From: Eurosta solidaginis
Taxonomy: Eukaryota; Arthropoda; Insecta; Diptera; Tephritidae
Length of the DNA: 64,000 bases
Direction of reading: 5' to 3'
NCBI RefSeq assembly: GCF_040869045.1
Contig: NC_090324.1
Span: 57,627,346 to 57,691,345, forward strand
Shown: in pieces, positions 48,201-59,466 of the stretch
Position numbering within the stretch: position 1 is the stretch's first letter
Layout: each line of letters starts with the position of its first letter
Program-made: the position numbers and the translations under genes
The notes under the pieces: generated by a model
Databases searched by the model: none
Seen by the model: the letters and a program-made list of their open reading frames with translations, nothing else
Told to the model about the DNA's origin: nothing

Positions 48201-51200
48201 CTAACGCATCTCAAAAAACCAAGAACGCAGCAATTTGGAAGCACTAAAAGTACTTTTCCTATAACTACAAACGATGAATTGATTGTAGTGAAATTAATTT
48301 TTTTGTAGTTCTTATAGTTACTCCGAAAATATAATACATTGTGCGGAACCAAGCAATTTAAGCAAATTTGGGTTTTTTCTTTCTGAAATACGTTTTAAAT
48401 CGTTTGTAGTTTTTCATAGGAAAAAAAAATTTTTTTTGGTCCACAGGTTTCGGAGATATTGCTAACGCATCTCAAAAAACCAGAACGCAGCAATTTGGAA
48501 GCACTAAAAGTACTTTTCCTATAACTACAAACTATGAAATTGATTGTAGTGAAATTCATTTTTTTGTAGTTCTTATAGTTACTCCGAAAATATAATACAT
48601 TGTGCGGAAACCAAGAAATTTAAGCAAATTTGGTTTTTTCTTTCTGAAATACGTTTTAAATCGTTTGTAGTTTTTCATAGGAAAAAAAATTTTTTTTTGG
48701 TCCACAGGTTTCGGAGATATCGCTAACGCATCTCAAAAAAACCAAGAACGCAGCAATTTGGAAGCACTAAAAGTACTTTTCCTATAACTACAAACGATGA
48801 AATTGATTGTAGTGACATTAATTTTTTTGTGGTTTTTATAGTTACTCCGAAAATATAATACATTGTGCGGAAACCAAGCAATTTAAGTAAATTTGGTTTT
48901 TTTTGTTTTTGAAATACGTTTTAAATCGCTTTGTAGTTTTTCATACGAAAAAAAATTTTTTGTTTGGTCCACAGGTTTCGGAGATATCGCTAACGCATCT
49001 CAAAAAAACCAAGAACGCAGCAATTTGGAAGCACTAAAAGTACTTTTGCTATAACTACAAACGATGAAATTGATTGTAGTGAAATTCATTTTTTTGTAGT
49101 TCTTATAGTTACTCCGAAAATATAATACATTGTGCGGAAACCAAGCAATTTAAGCAAATTTGGGTTTTTTCTTTCTGAAATACGTTTTAAATCGTTTGTA
49201 GTTTTTCATAGGTAAAAAAATTTTTTTTTTTTGGTCCATACGTTTCGGAGATATCGCTAACGCATCTCAAAAAAACCAAGAACGCAGCAATTTGGAAGCA
49301 CTAAAAGTACTTTTCCTATAACTACAAATGATGAAATTGATTGTAGTGAAATTCATTTTTTTGTAGTTCTTATAGTTACTCCGAAAATATAATAAATTGT
49401 GCGGAAACCAAGCAATTTAAGTAAATTTGGTTTTTTTGTTTTTGAAATACGTTTTAAATCGTTTGTAGTTTTTCATACGAAACAAAATTTTTTGTTGTTC
49501 CACAGGTTTCGGAGATATCGCTAACGCATCTCAAAAAAACCAAGAACGCAGCAATTTGGAAGCACTAAAAGTACTTTTCCTATAACTACAAACTATGAAA
49601 TTGATTGTTGTGAAATTCATTTTTTGTAGTTCTTATAGTTACTCCGAAAATATAATACATTGTGCGGAAACCAAGCAATTTAAGCAAATTTGGGTTTTTT
49701 CTTTCTGAAATACGTTTTAAATCGTTTGTAGTTTTTCATAGGAAAAAAAATTTTTTTTGGTCCACAGGTTTCGGAGATATCGCTAACGCATCTCAAAAAA
49801 ACCAAGAACGCAGCAATTTGGAAGCACTAAAAGTACTTTTCCTATAACTACAAACGATGAAATTGATTGTAGTGAAATTCATTTTTTTGTAGTTTTTATA
49901 GTTACTCCGAAAATATAATACATTGTGCGGAAACCAAGCAATTTAAGGAAATTTGGGTTTTTTCTTTTTGAAATACGTTTTAAATCATTTGTAGTTTTCA
50001 TACGAAAAAAAATTTTTTTTTGGTCGACAGGTTTCGGAGATATCGCTAACGCATCTCAAAAAAACCAAGAACGCAGCAATTTGGAAGCACTAAAAGTACT
50101 TTTCCTATAACTACAAACGATCAAATTGATTGTAGTGAAATTCATTTTTTTGTAGTTCTTATAGTTACACCGAAAATATAATACATTGTGCGGAAACCAA
50201 GCAATTTAAGTAAATTTGGTTTTTTTTGTTTTTGAAATACGTTTTAAATCGTTTGTAGTTTTTCATAGGAAAACAAATTTTTTTTTGGTCCATAGGTTTC
50301 GGAGATATCGCTAACGCATCTCAAAAAAACCAAGAACGCAGCAATTTGGAAGCACTAAAAGTACTTTTCCTATAACTACAAACGATGAAATTGATTGTAG
50401 TGAAATTCATTTTTTTGTAGTTTTTATAGTTACTCCGAAAATATAATACATTGTGCGGAAACCAAGCAATTTAGTAAATTTGGTTTTTTTGTTTTTGAAA
50501 TACGTTTTAAATCGTTTGTAGTTTTTCATACGAAAAAACAATTTTTTTTTGGTCCACAAGTTTCGGAGATATCGCTAACGCATCTCAAAAAACCAAGAAC
50601 GCAGCAATGTGGAAGCACTAAAAAGTCCTTTTCCTATAACTACAAACGATGAAATTGATTGTAGTGAAATTCATTTTCTTGTAGTTCTTATAGTTACTCC
50701 GAAAATATAATACATTGTGCGGAAACCAAGCAATTTAAGCAAATTTGGGTTTTTTCTTTCTGAAATACGTTTTAAATCGTTTGTAGTTTTTCATAGGAAA
50801 ACAAATTTTTTTTTGGTCCATACGTTTCGGAGATATCGCTAACGCATCTCAAAAAAACCAAGAACGCAGCAATTTGGAAGCACTAAAAGTACTTTTCCTA
50901 TAACTACAAACGATGAAAATGATTGTAGTGAAATTCATTTTTTTGTAGTTCTTATAGTTACTCCGAAAGTATAATACATTGTGCGGAAACCAAGCAATTT
51001 AAGTAAATTTGGGTTTTTTGTTTTTGAAATACGTTTTAAATCGTTTGTAGTTTTTCATACGAAAAAAAATTTTTTTTTTGGCCCACAGGTTTCGGAGATA
51101 TCGCTAACGCATCTCAAAAAAACAAGAACGCAGCAATTTGGAAGCACTAAAAGTACTTTTCCTATAACTACAAACGATGAAATTGATTGTAGTGATATTC

Positions 51201-51771
51201 ATTTTTTTGTAGTTTTTATAGTTACTCCGAAAATATAATACATTGTGCGGAAACCAAGCAATTTAAGGAAATTTGGGTTTTTTCTTTTTGAAATACGTTT
51301 TAAATCGTTTGTAGTTTTTCATACGAAAAAAAATTTTTTTTTGGTCGACAGGTTTCGGAGATATCGCTAACGCATCTCAAAAAAACTAAGAACGCAGCAA
51401 TTTGGAAGCACTAAAAGTACTTTTCCTATAACTACAAACGATGAAATTGATTGTAGTGAAATTCATTTTTTTGTAGTTCTTATAGTTACTCCGAAAATAT
51501 AATACATTGTGCGGAAACCAAGCAATTTAAGTAAATTTGTTTTTTTTTGTTTTTGAAATACGTTTTAAATCGTTTGTAGTTTTTCATAGGAAAAAAATTT
51601 TTTTTTTGGTCCATAGGTTTCGGAGATATCGCTAACGCATCTCAAAAAAACCAAGAACGCAGCTATTTGGAAGCACTAAAAGTACTTTTCCTATAACTAC
51701 AAACGATGAAATTGATTGTAGTGAAATTCATTTTTTTGTGTTCTTATAGTTACCGAAAATATAATACATTG

Positions 51772-53476
51772 CAAAATTGGGAAATTCGAATACACCCGGT
51801 TGGGTATTCCAAACAATGATTTTTGCACAGCAAATGGGTTCTTTGAATAATTCCCTCGATTTAAATTACAAGCATATTAAAGTTTTTGAATGTGCAAGTA
51901 AATATTGTTGCTTACAATTCATATGTTCAAAAATAAAACAAACTTCATTTCAGCATACCCCTTCTAACAAAAATTATTCTTACGCTCAAGCAAATGTACG
52001 TACATACATATGTATGTATGCTCATATGTAAGCTAAGAAATGTATGAACATGGTAATGTATCTGCTATGACGATCGTAGCGTATAAACAAACTTAGATAT
52101 ATATGCAAACACATACATATGTATATTCTTAAACTAAAGATCAACCAACACCCCACTTCTCTCCACTTCACACCCACCTCATTGATACCAATATATCCAA
52201 GCATAAGCTAACATATGCATGTTTGTACATTCACATGTTCAAAAAAAAAAAAAAACTTCTATTCAACCAACCACTTCCAACAATAATTATTCATACGCAC
52301 AAGCATGTGTACATATGTATGTTCAAATGTAAATCACAAATTCCTGAAAACTAGCTTCCTCTTTTTCATTCATAATGCTTCTTCTTAAGTTGTCCAAATT
52401 GGTGATGCAATTTGGCAATATGGCATTTGATAAAATCGTCAAAAGAAAAATATTTGTGATTTTATAAATACCAACTTCGATGCATATTGAGGGCTTTCAT
52501 TATAACGCGCATAACTACTTCCATAACTAGGCACTTTTCCTATGAAATAATACCAAACTATTTATATGCCCTAATCGAAGTAATAATATGGTAGTAAAAA
52601 ATGCAAATAAAGATGCGAGTATATTGCCCAATAAATGCCCAGTAACGTATTAGCAATATAATCTAAATATTTTCATGCATTGTTCATATACATTTTTGCA
52701 AATAATTTTCCAATATGCCGAATTGCCGAGTTGGCAGAGCTTATGGAAATTTTAATTTGCTATTTGAAAACCCTGATCTTATTCTGTTGAAAAATTGTTC
52801 GCGCAGTCGAACAACCAAGTTTTCAGCAGCTGTGTTGCAGCTAATACATAAAAGTCGAGTTTTACCCGTTTCTGGCCCGAATTCGCACTGTGACGTCATA
52901 TTGTATATGCTGACTTGTTTATCACATGTCAGTACAAAGTAAGAATTTTTCTCTATTTTCATAGATAAATATAGTAATAAATGGGAGGGGCGAAATGAAT
53001 TAAAGTAATTTTGCCAAGAAAAATAACATTATGTCGCAAAAGAGCAATGAATTCCTTTATTTTAGTATTAATAATAAATTCCCCTTTTAGCTGTCAGTTG
53101 ATTAAAGCTGCAAACGGCAACACTTTTAACCACCGACGACACATAATTTGGCTCGTGCCTATTGTATTTCGTTGGCTAATTGCTACGAGCATTTATATGT
53201 ATATATATATATCTGTATACGCGGATTTACATAAAGTCTTTGGTCGCTTTAGAACGTAGCAAGCGGCAAGTTTTTTTTATATCTGCCTTTACTTTGGAGT
53301 ATTATTGAATATGTATGTATGTACATTTCTAATTTGGTTCATATTTTCATACATATATATTCAATGATACAATGCTCAAAAGCTGTTCGACAGGCACAGG
53401 CTTCTGTGTACATATGCACATACGTATTTAAGGGTGGAATTGATGCTAGTCAAGTGCTCTTTGACTTGGCTTATCA
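51772..53476. repeat. 1.7-kb non-satellite unit, copy 1
   Basis: Begins CAAAATTGGGAAATTCG at the end of the main array and ends TTGGCTTATCAA before the next monomers. Nearly identical to 54351-56119. It is AT-rich with CATACATATGTATG runs and a CRE-like TGACGTCA (52891-52898). ORFs conserved between copies are conserved only because the whole DNA is duplicated. Copy 1 lacks about 50 bp present in copy 2 (near 53270). No gene recognised. Confidence 0.85.
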
Positions 53477-54350
53477 AACTACAAATGATGAAATTAATTG
53501 TAGTGAAATTAATTTTTTTGTAGTTTTTATAGTTACTCCGAAAATATAATACATTCTGCGGAAACCAAGCAATTTAAGTAAATTTGTTTTTTTTCTTTTT
53601 GAAATACGTTTTAAATCGTTTGTAGTTTTTCATACGAAAAAAAATTTTTTTTTTGGTCCACAGGTTTCGGAGATATCGCTAACGCATCTAAAAAAAACCA
53701 AGAACGCAGCAATTTGGAAGCACTAAAAGTACTTTTCCTATAACTACAAACGATGAAATTGATTGTAGTGAAATTCATTTTTGTGTAGTTCTTATAGTTA
53801 CTCCGAAAATATAATACATTGTGCGGAAACCAAGCAATTTAAGCAAATTTGGGTTTTTTCTTTCTGAAATACGTTTTAAATCGTTTGTAGTTTTTCATGG
53901 GAAAAAAAATTTTTTTTTTGGTCAACAGGTTTCGGAGATATCGCTAACGCATCTCAAAAAAACCAAGAACGCAGCAATTTGGAAGCACTAAAAGTACTTT
54001 TCCTATAACTACAAACGATGAAATTTATTGTAGTGAAATTCATTTTTTTGTAGTTCTTATAGTTACTCCGAAAATATAATACATTGTGCGGAAACCAAGC
54101 AATTTAAGTAAATTTGGGTTTTTTGTTTTTGAAATACGTTTTAAATCGTTTGTAGTTTTTCATACGAAAAACAATTTTTTTTTGGTCCACAGGTTTCGGA
54201 GATATCGCTAACGCATCTCAAAAAAACCAAGAACGCAGCAATTTGGAAGCACTAAAAGTACTTTTCCTATAACTACAAACGATGAAATTGATTGTAGTGA
54301 AATTCATTTTTTTGTAGTTCTTATAGTTACTACGAAAATATAATACATTG
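53477..54350. repeat. satellite island between the duplicated units
   Basis: About 3.3 monomers, starting AACTACAAATGATGAAATTAA and ending TAATACATTG, the same two breakpoints as in the neighbouring copy. The first monomer has TTCTGCGG instead of TTGTGCGG, shared with the island at 56120. Confidence 0.9.
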
Positions 54351-56119
54351 CAAAATTGGGAAATTCGAATACACCCGGTTGGGTATTCCAAACAATGATT
54401 TTTGCACAGCAAATGGGTTCTTTGAATAATTCTCTCGATTTAAATTACAAGCATATTAAAGTTTTTGAATGTGCAAGTAAATATTGTTGCTTACAATTCA
54501 TATGTTCAAAAATAAAACAAACTTCATTTCAGCATACCCCTTCTAACAAAAATTATTCTTACGCTCAAGCAAATGTACGTACATACATATGTATGTATGC
54601 TCATATGTAAGCTAAGAAATGTATGAACATGGTAATGTATCTGCTATGACGATCGTAGCGTATAAACAAACTTAGATATATATGCAAACACATACATATG
54701 TATATTCTTAAACTAAAGATCAACCAACACCCCACTTCACTCCACTTCACACCCACCACATTGATACCAATATATCCAAGCATAAGCTAACATATGTATG
54801 TTTGTACATTCACATGTTCAAAAAAAAAAAAAAACAAACTTCTATTCAACCAACCACTTCCAACAAAAATTATTCTTACGCACAAGCATGTGTACATACA
54901 TACATACATATGTATGTTCAAATGTAAATCACAAATTCCTGAAAACTAGCTTCCTCTTTTTCATTCATAATGCTTCTTCTTAAGTTGTCCAAATTGGTGA
55001 TGCAATTTGGCAATACGGCATTTGATAAAATCGTCAAAAGAAAAATATTTGTGATTTTATAAATACCAACTTCGATGCATATTGAGGGCTTTCATTATAA
55101 CGCGCATAACTACTTCCATAACTAGGCACTTTTCCTATGAAATAATACCAAACTATTTATATGCCCTAATCGAAGTAATAATATGGTAGTAAAAAATGCA
55201 AATAAAGATGCGAGTATATTGCCCAATAAATGCCCAGTAACGTATTAGCAATATAATCTAAATATTTTCATGCATTGTTCATATACATTTTTGCAAATAA
55301 TTTTCCAATATGCCGAATTGCCGAGTTGGCAGAGCTTATGGAAATTTTAATTTGCTATTTGAAAAACCTGATCTTATTCTGTCGAAAAATTGTTCGCGCA
55401 GTAGAACAACCAAGTTTTCAGCAGCTGTGTTGCAGTTAATACATAAAAGTCGAGTTTTACCCGTTTCTGGCCCGAATTCGCACTGTGACGTCATATTGTA
55501 TATGCTGACTTGTTTATCACATGTCAGTACAAAGTAAGAATTTTACACTATTTTCATAGATAAAAAGTAATAAATGGGAGGGGCGAAATGAATTAAAGTA
55601 ATTTTGCCAAGAAAAATAACATTATGTCGCAAAAGAGTAATAAATTCCTTTATTTTAGTATTAATAATAAATTCCCCTTTTAGCTGTCAGTTGATTAAAG
55701 CTGCAAACGGCCACACTTTTAACCACCGACGACACATAATTTGGCTCGTGCCTATTGTATTTCGTTGGCTAATTGCTACGAGCATTCATATGTATATATA
55801 TATGTCTGTATACGCGGATTTACATAAAGTCTTTGGTCGCTTTAGAACGTAGCAAGCGGCAGGCTTTTTCTTCTTATCTTAAGACGCTGCCACAGCATCA
55901 AAGCGACCAAAGTATTTATTTATATCTGCCTTTACTTTGGAGTATTATTGAATATGTATGTATGTACATTTCTAATTTGGTTCATATTTTCATACATATA
56001 TATTCAATGATACAATGCTCAAAAGCTGATCGACAGGCACAGGCTTCTGTGTACATATGCACATACGTATTTAAGGGTGGAATTGATGCTAGTCAAGTGC
56101 TCTTTGACTTGGCTTATCA
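54351..56119. repeat. 1.7-kb non-satellite unit, copy 2
   Basis: Matches 51772-53476 with small differences, at an offset of 2,579 rising to about 2,643 bp. It contains an additional stretch of about 50 bp around 55870-55920 (CTTATCTTAAGACGCTGCC). No recognisable gene. Confidence 0.85.
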
Positions 56120-56549
56120 AACTACAAATGATGAAATTAATTGTAGTGAAATTCATTTTTTTGTAGTTTTTGTAGTTACTCCGAAAATATAATACATTCT
56201 GCGGAAACCAAGCAATTTAAGTAAATTTGTTTTTTTTCTTTTTGAAATACGTTTTAAATCGTTTGTAGTTTTTCATACGAAAAAAATTTTTTTTTTTGGT
56301 CCACAGGTTTCGGAGATATCGCTAACGCATCTCAAAAAAACCAAGAACGCAGCAATTTGGAAGCACTAAAAGTACTTTTCCTATAACTACAAACGATGAA
56401 ATTGATAGTAGTGAAATTCATTTTTTTGTAGTTTTTATAGTTACTCCGAAAATATAATACATTCTGCGGAAACCAAGCAATTTAAGTAAATTTGGTTTTT
56501 TTCTTTTTGAAATACGTTTTAAATCGTTAGTAGTTTTTCATACGAAAAT
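56120..56549. repeat. terminal satellite island
   Basis: About 1.6 monomers, beginning as at 53477 and ending in TTTCATACGAAAA, just before the Tc1-like element. The TTCTGCGG variant is present twice. Confidence 0.9.
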
Positions 56550-56595
56550 CTTACCAATATGTACATACACTCATGGACAAAATATAGGTGTACAG

Positions 56596-56960
56596 GGATA
56601 TCTTGCGAAATGTTAAGCTGCCTTATGTGGGGGAAAACACCCCACTCAGATTGAGTTATCACCAAGATAACGATACAAAACATACTTTCCGTTTTGTATC
56701 TTTGTGGTTCAGAAATGGGATTGTCACATGTATGCAATGGCCAGGTCAATCCCCTGACCTCAAGCCGATTGAGAAATTCAGGAGTGACCTTGGTAAAAGT
56801 TTGGCGTCCTTTTCATTTAAAAACAAGCGAGTTATTTTGGCAGAAGACGAAAGATTGGGATGGGATAGCACTCCTTTGGAAACCTGCCATTCCCAATGGA
56901 ATAGGCAAGGTTATACAAAACATGGAGGAGATACCGGTGATTAAGAAAACAGTGGAGTAA
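56596..56960 (+). pseudogene. Tc1-like transposase C-terminal fragment
   Basis: ILRNVKLPY is followed by HQDNDTKHT, carrying the second catalytic Asp, and QWPGQSPDLKPIE, the canonical motif around the last catalytic residue of Tc1-like transposases. The helix-turn-helix N-terminal half and the first Asp are missing. A frameshift in the last third divides the remaining tail between two frames (ending near 56944 and 56960). Inactive. Confidence 0.85.
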
Positions 56961-57435
56961 GGAATTATATTTCAATGGTGTACTTAGATTTCTAAGAAAA
57001 TTTAATACACCTATTATTTTGACCAAAGAAATTGTTTAATTATGACACAGTTTTCTTGTAAATGGATGAATTATAATTGTTTTCATATATTTAGTATAAG
57101 TAACTAAAGTCATAAGTATTAGCCGTGTTTTTTTACACGCGTATACGTTTTGTTTGCGCGTGAATAAAGACGCCTATCCTCGCTTAGATAATGCTTAGGA
57201 GACCCATCTAGCGGCAGTGGTTAAACAACTAGCACCGAAAAGCGGAGACACAACCCTCTGTTGTATTTGTGAGTACAACATATAGTTGAATCAGTTGTGA
57301 TAAATATTGGACGCGCATAGAATAAATAGAATTAATGCAGAGGGTGAAACATAGACACATATTTCATTTACATCTGAGTATAATGCGTATTGAAATTTAG
57401 TAGTACTAATTTTATGCGTAGCAATTTCAGAGGTG

Positions 57436-57798
57436 GGCGGCCACCGTGGTGTGATGGGTAGCGTGCTCCGCCTATCACACCGTATGCCCTGGGTTCAACT
57501 CCCGGGCAAAGCAACATCAAAATTTTAGAAATAAGATTTTTCAATTAGAAGAAAATTTTTCTAAGCGGGGTCGCCCCTCGGCAGTGTTTGGCAAGCACTC
57601 CGGGTGTATTTCTGCCATGAAAAGCTCTCAGTGAAAACTCATCTGCTTTGCAGATGCCGTTCGGAGTCGGCATAAAACATGTAGGTCCCGTCCGGCCAAT
57701 TTGTAGGGAAAATCAAGAGGAGCACGACGCAAATTGGAAGAGAAGCTCGGCCTTAGATCTCTTCGGAGGTTATCGCGCCTTAAATTTTTTTTTTTTTT
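57436..57798 (+). mobile_element. full-length tRNA-derived SINE
   Basis: The head contains an A-box-like TGGTGTGATGG (57447-57457) and a B box GGTTCAACTCC (57492-57502), an internal RNA polymerase III promoter as in a tRNA. The body contains CGCCCCTCGGCAGTGTT and CACGACGCAAATTGG. The 3' end is CGCGCCTTAAA followed by a T run. It is flanked by the 12-base duplication ATTTCAGAGGTG (57424-57435 and 57799-57810). It is nested in the Tc1-like element. Confidence 0.92.
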
Positions 57799-57962
57799 AT
57801 TTCAGAGGTGTATTTAAAGTTTGTCGCTTAGCAGTCCATATAAAGTTTAAGCGTAAACTTTTATAGATGTGAAAAAAACAAAGCTATTACCACACAAAAT
57901 TTGTTTTCATTTGCAAAATCTTGTAATGGAGGTGTTTACACCTATTATTTTGTCCATGAGTG

Positions 57963-58900
57963 TATGTATGTATTTTCGTGCTGTTCGGCTGCGTATATTG
58001 CGATGCACTCCAGTTTCAGTGCGTCGTTTTTGTTGTGAGAGTTCAAATAAAATGATGTTGCATGCTTTTCTGCGCACTTGATTTTGTTTTAGAAAATGTA
58101 GTTACATATGCATATGTATGTACATACATATATTTGTAAGTTCGGTAGAAAAACTAGAGCTTCAATCAATTTTTAATTCTTGGAGAAGATGCTGAGGATC
58201 ATGTTTAGAAAAAAAAAATAAAATAATTTTTAGTATGCGTTGGACATTTTTTTGAAAGGATCAAACAATTTTAGCTGTGCGAATAATAAAATAAATGAGT
58301 TTATTATTTGGATATATTTTGTGAACTTTTCAAAAATTTTTACCCGTGTGGATAATAATATCAATCTTACTATTATTTTTCAAAAAGTTTTGGTAAGTTT
58401 CAAAAGATTTGTTTAAAATTTCATAGTATCACCATGAAAGGGCTATATATTAGCGACAGTGGCACAGTTTTATTTTAATTTTTATAAGCTTTTATTTACC
58501 TTCACTTGGCTTAATTTGGTCAAAAGATATGCAATTAATCACGTACGCCCTTAATATATAGTCTTTGACTGATAATATAAGTTGCCAATACTTCATGATG
58601 ATACAATTTTATCGAGCCATAACCGCCAAATAGCCATAAATTTCTGATCTTCCATTATGCATAAGAATAGATATCATAATAAGTATTCATCGGCTGCATA
58701 AATTTAAATGCTCTATGATAAGCCCTTTATAAGGTTTTTATAAGGCAATTATTATAAGAAAAAATGGGCCATTTATTTTAGTTTGTTACCCTCAATTTTG
58801 TTTTGTGTTATTTGATCTTGTTTTTTAAATATTTATTTTTATTTATTTTAATCTACCTAATTTAATTTTGTTTTATTTTTTTTCAATTTTATTTTGTTCT
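57963..58900. other. AT-rich stretch, nothing recognised
   Basis: CATATGTATGTACATAC-type simple repeats near 58110 and long A/T tracts; no ORF of note. The left end of the BEL 3' LTR must lie in or near its right part. Confidence 0.4.
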
Positions 58901-59368
58901 ATTTTATTTAAATATTTTTTTTAAATTTAATAATTCGGCTATTCACGTTGAACAATTTCGGTCTCCCTTCGCTACACTCTTCACTTTCACACAAAGAAAA
59001 AGATGTTTCAGTTTTTTTTTCATAAAACGTTACAAATTTAAACTTTTTAATTTCTTCTTTAGTTGTCCATGGTTTTACAAAATTCACTTTGCACAGAAAA
59101 CTTGATTGATCAGATTAACTTTAAACTTTAAAAAAATAACTTTGGATATTATAAAAAATATATGTTATAATTGTATATATATATGTTGTTGGAACGTTAA
59201 AGAAAGGATCGCGTCCGCGTTTGCCGAGTGATAGTACTTGACTGACGAATGCCATATATAATTGTTGACGATGGTAGTGTATGCGCCTTGGCGCCTTTCC
59301 ATTCGCCGCGCACGGCTGCGCATAAGGATTTCGCCGCCGTATAAATTATGAAGGAGGCGGCTTAAACA
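58900..59368 (-). repeat. 3' LTR of the BEL element (left end uncertain)
   Basis: Starts with TG directly after the purine tract. It contains a TATA-rich segment (59150-59180). No second LTR is inside the window for comparison, so the left limit given is only an estimate. Confidence 0.45.
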
Positions 59369-59380
59369 TCCTGCCCGCCC
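59369..59380 (-). other. polypurine tract
   Basis: Minus-strand GGGCGGGCAGGA directly precedes TGTTTAAG, the expected arrangement for plus-strand priming before a 3' LTR. Confidence 0.6.
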
Positions 59381-59466
59381 TGCAGGGAGGTGCCAGTAAG
59401 CACCTTCTGCAGTTCCTGCAGGGCGCGGATGGTAGTATCTAAGGCGCGATTGGTATTGCGCCGTTG

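Larger units (their letters stand above)
33310..51771. repeat. satellite array, about 264-bp monomer, roughly 70 copies
   Basis: Head-to-tail monomers carry constant landmarks: GTGCGGAAACCAAGCAAT, AATACGTTTTAAATCG, TTGTAGTTTTTCATA, an A-run/T-run block, GGTTTCGGAGATATCGC, AACGCATCTC, ACGCAGCAATTTGGAAGC, the perfect palindrome AAAAGTACTTTT, and CTATAACTACAAACGATG followed by TTGTAGT (a dyad). Spacing of the GTGCGGAAACC landmark is usually 263-265 bp. Variants include CGCTTG for CGTTTG, GTTGTTCC for TTTGGTCC, and a longer monomer with an extra TTTTTCATAGGTAAACAAA segment (near 35340, 36955, 38300, 38865 and 40475). Repeated small ORFs in both directions are by-products of the repetition. Confidence 0.97.
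56568..57962 (+). mobile_element. Tc1/mariner-like element with inverted repeats, defective
   Basis: Left end CACTCATGGACAAAATATAG (56568) and right end, reverse-complemented, CACTCATGGACAAAATAATA (57962) form inverted repeats that continue into GGTGTA. Both are flanked by TA, the normal Tc1/mariner target. A third copy of the inner part (TACACCTATTATTTTG) lies inside at about 57005. The element holds only the C-terminal part of a transposase and has an inserted SINE. Confidence 0.85.

Noticed and set aside
34989..51238. Many repeated ORFs of 61, 68, 74 and 85 codons in the satellite, both strands
   Set aside because: They recur with the monomer, overlap on opposite strands, change frame between variants and resemble no protein. 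They are a by-product of a repeated sequence that happens to lack stops.
33310..51771. CRISPR-like array
   Set aside because: Repeats are directly adjacent 264-bp monomers with no unique spacers, and the surrounding genome is eukaryotic.
52715..55537. Matching 75- and 82-codon ORFs in the two 1.7-kb units (52715/55310, 53011/55604)
   Set aside because: Their conservation equals that of the surrounding duplicated DNA; no motif, and start contexts are ordinary.
57436..57510. Possible tRNA gene
   Set aside because: A and B boxes are present, but no cloverleaf with a proper anticodon stem was seen and the unit repeats with target duplications; it is the head of a SINE.
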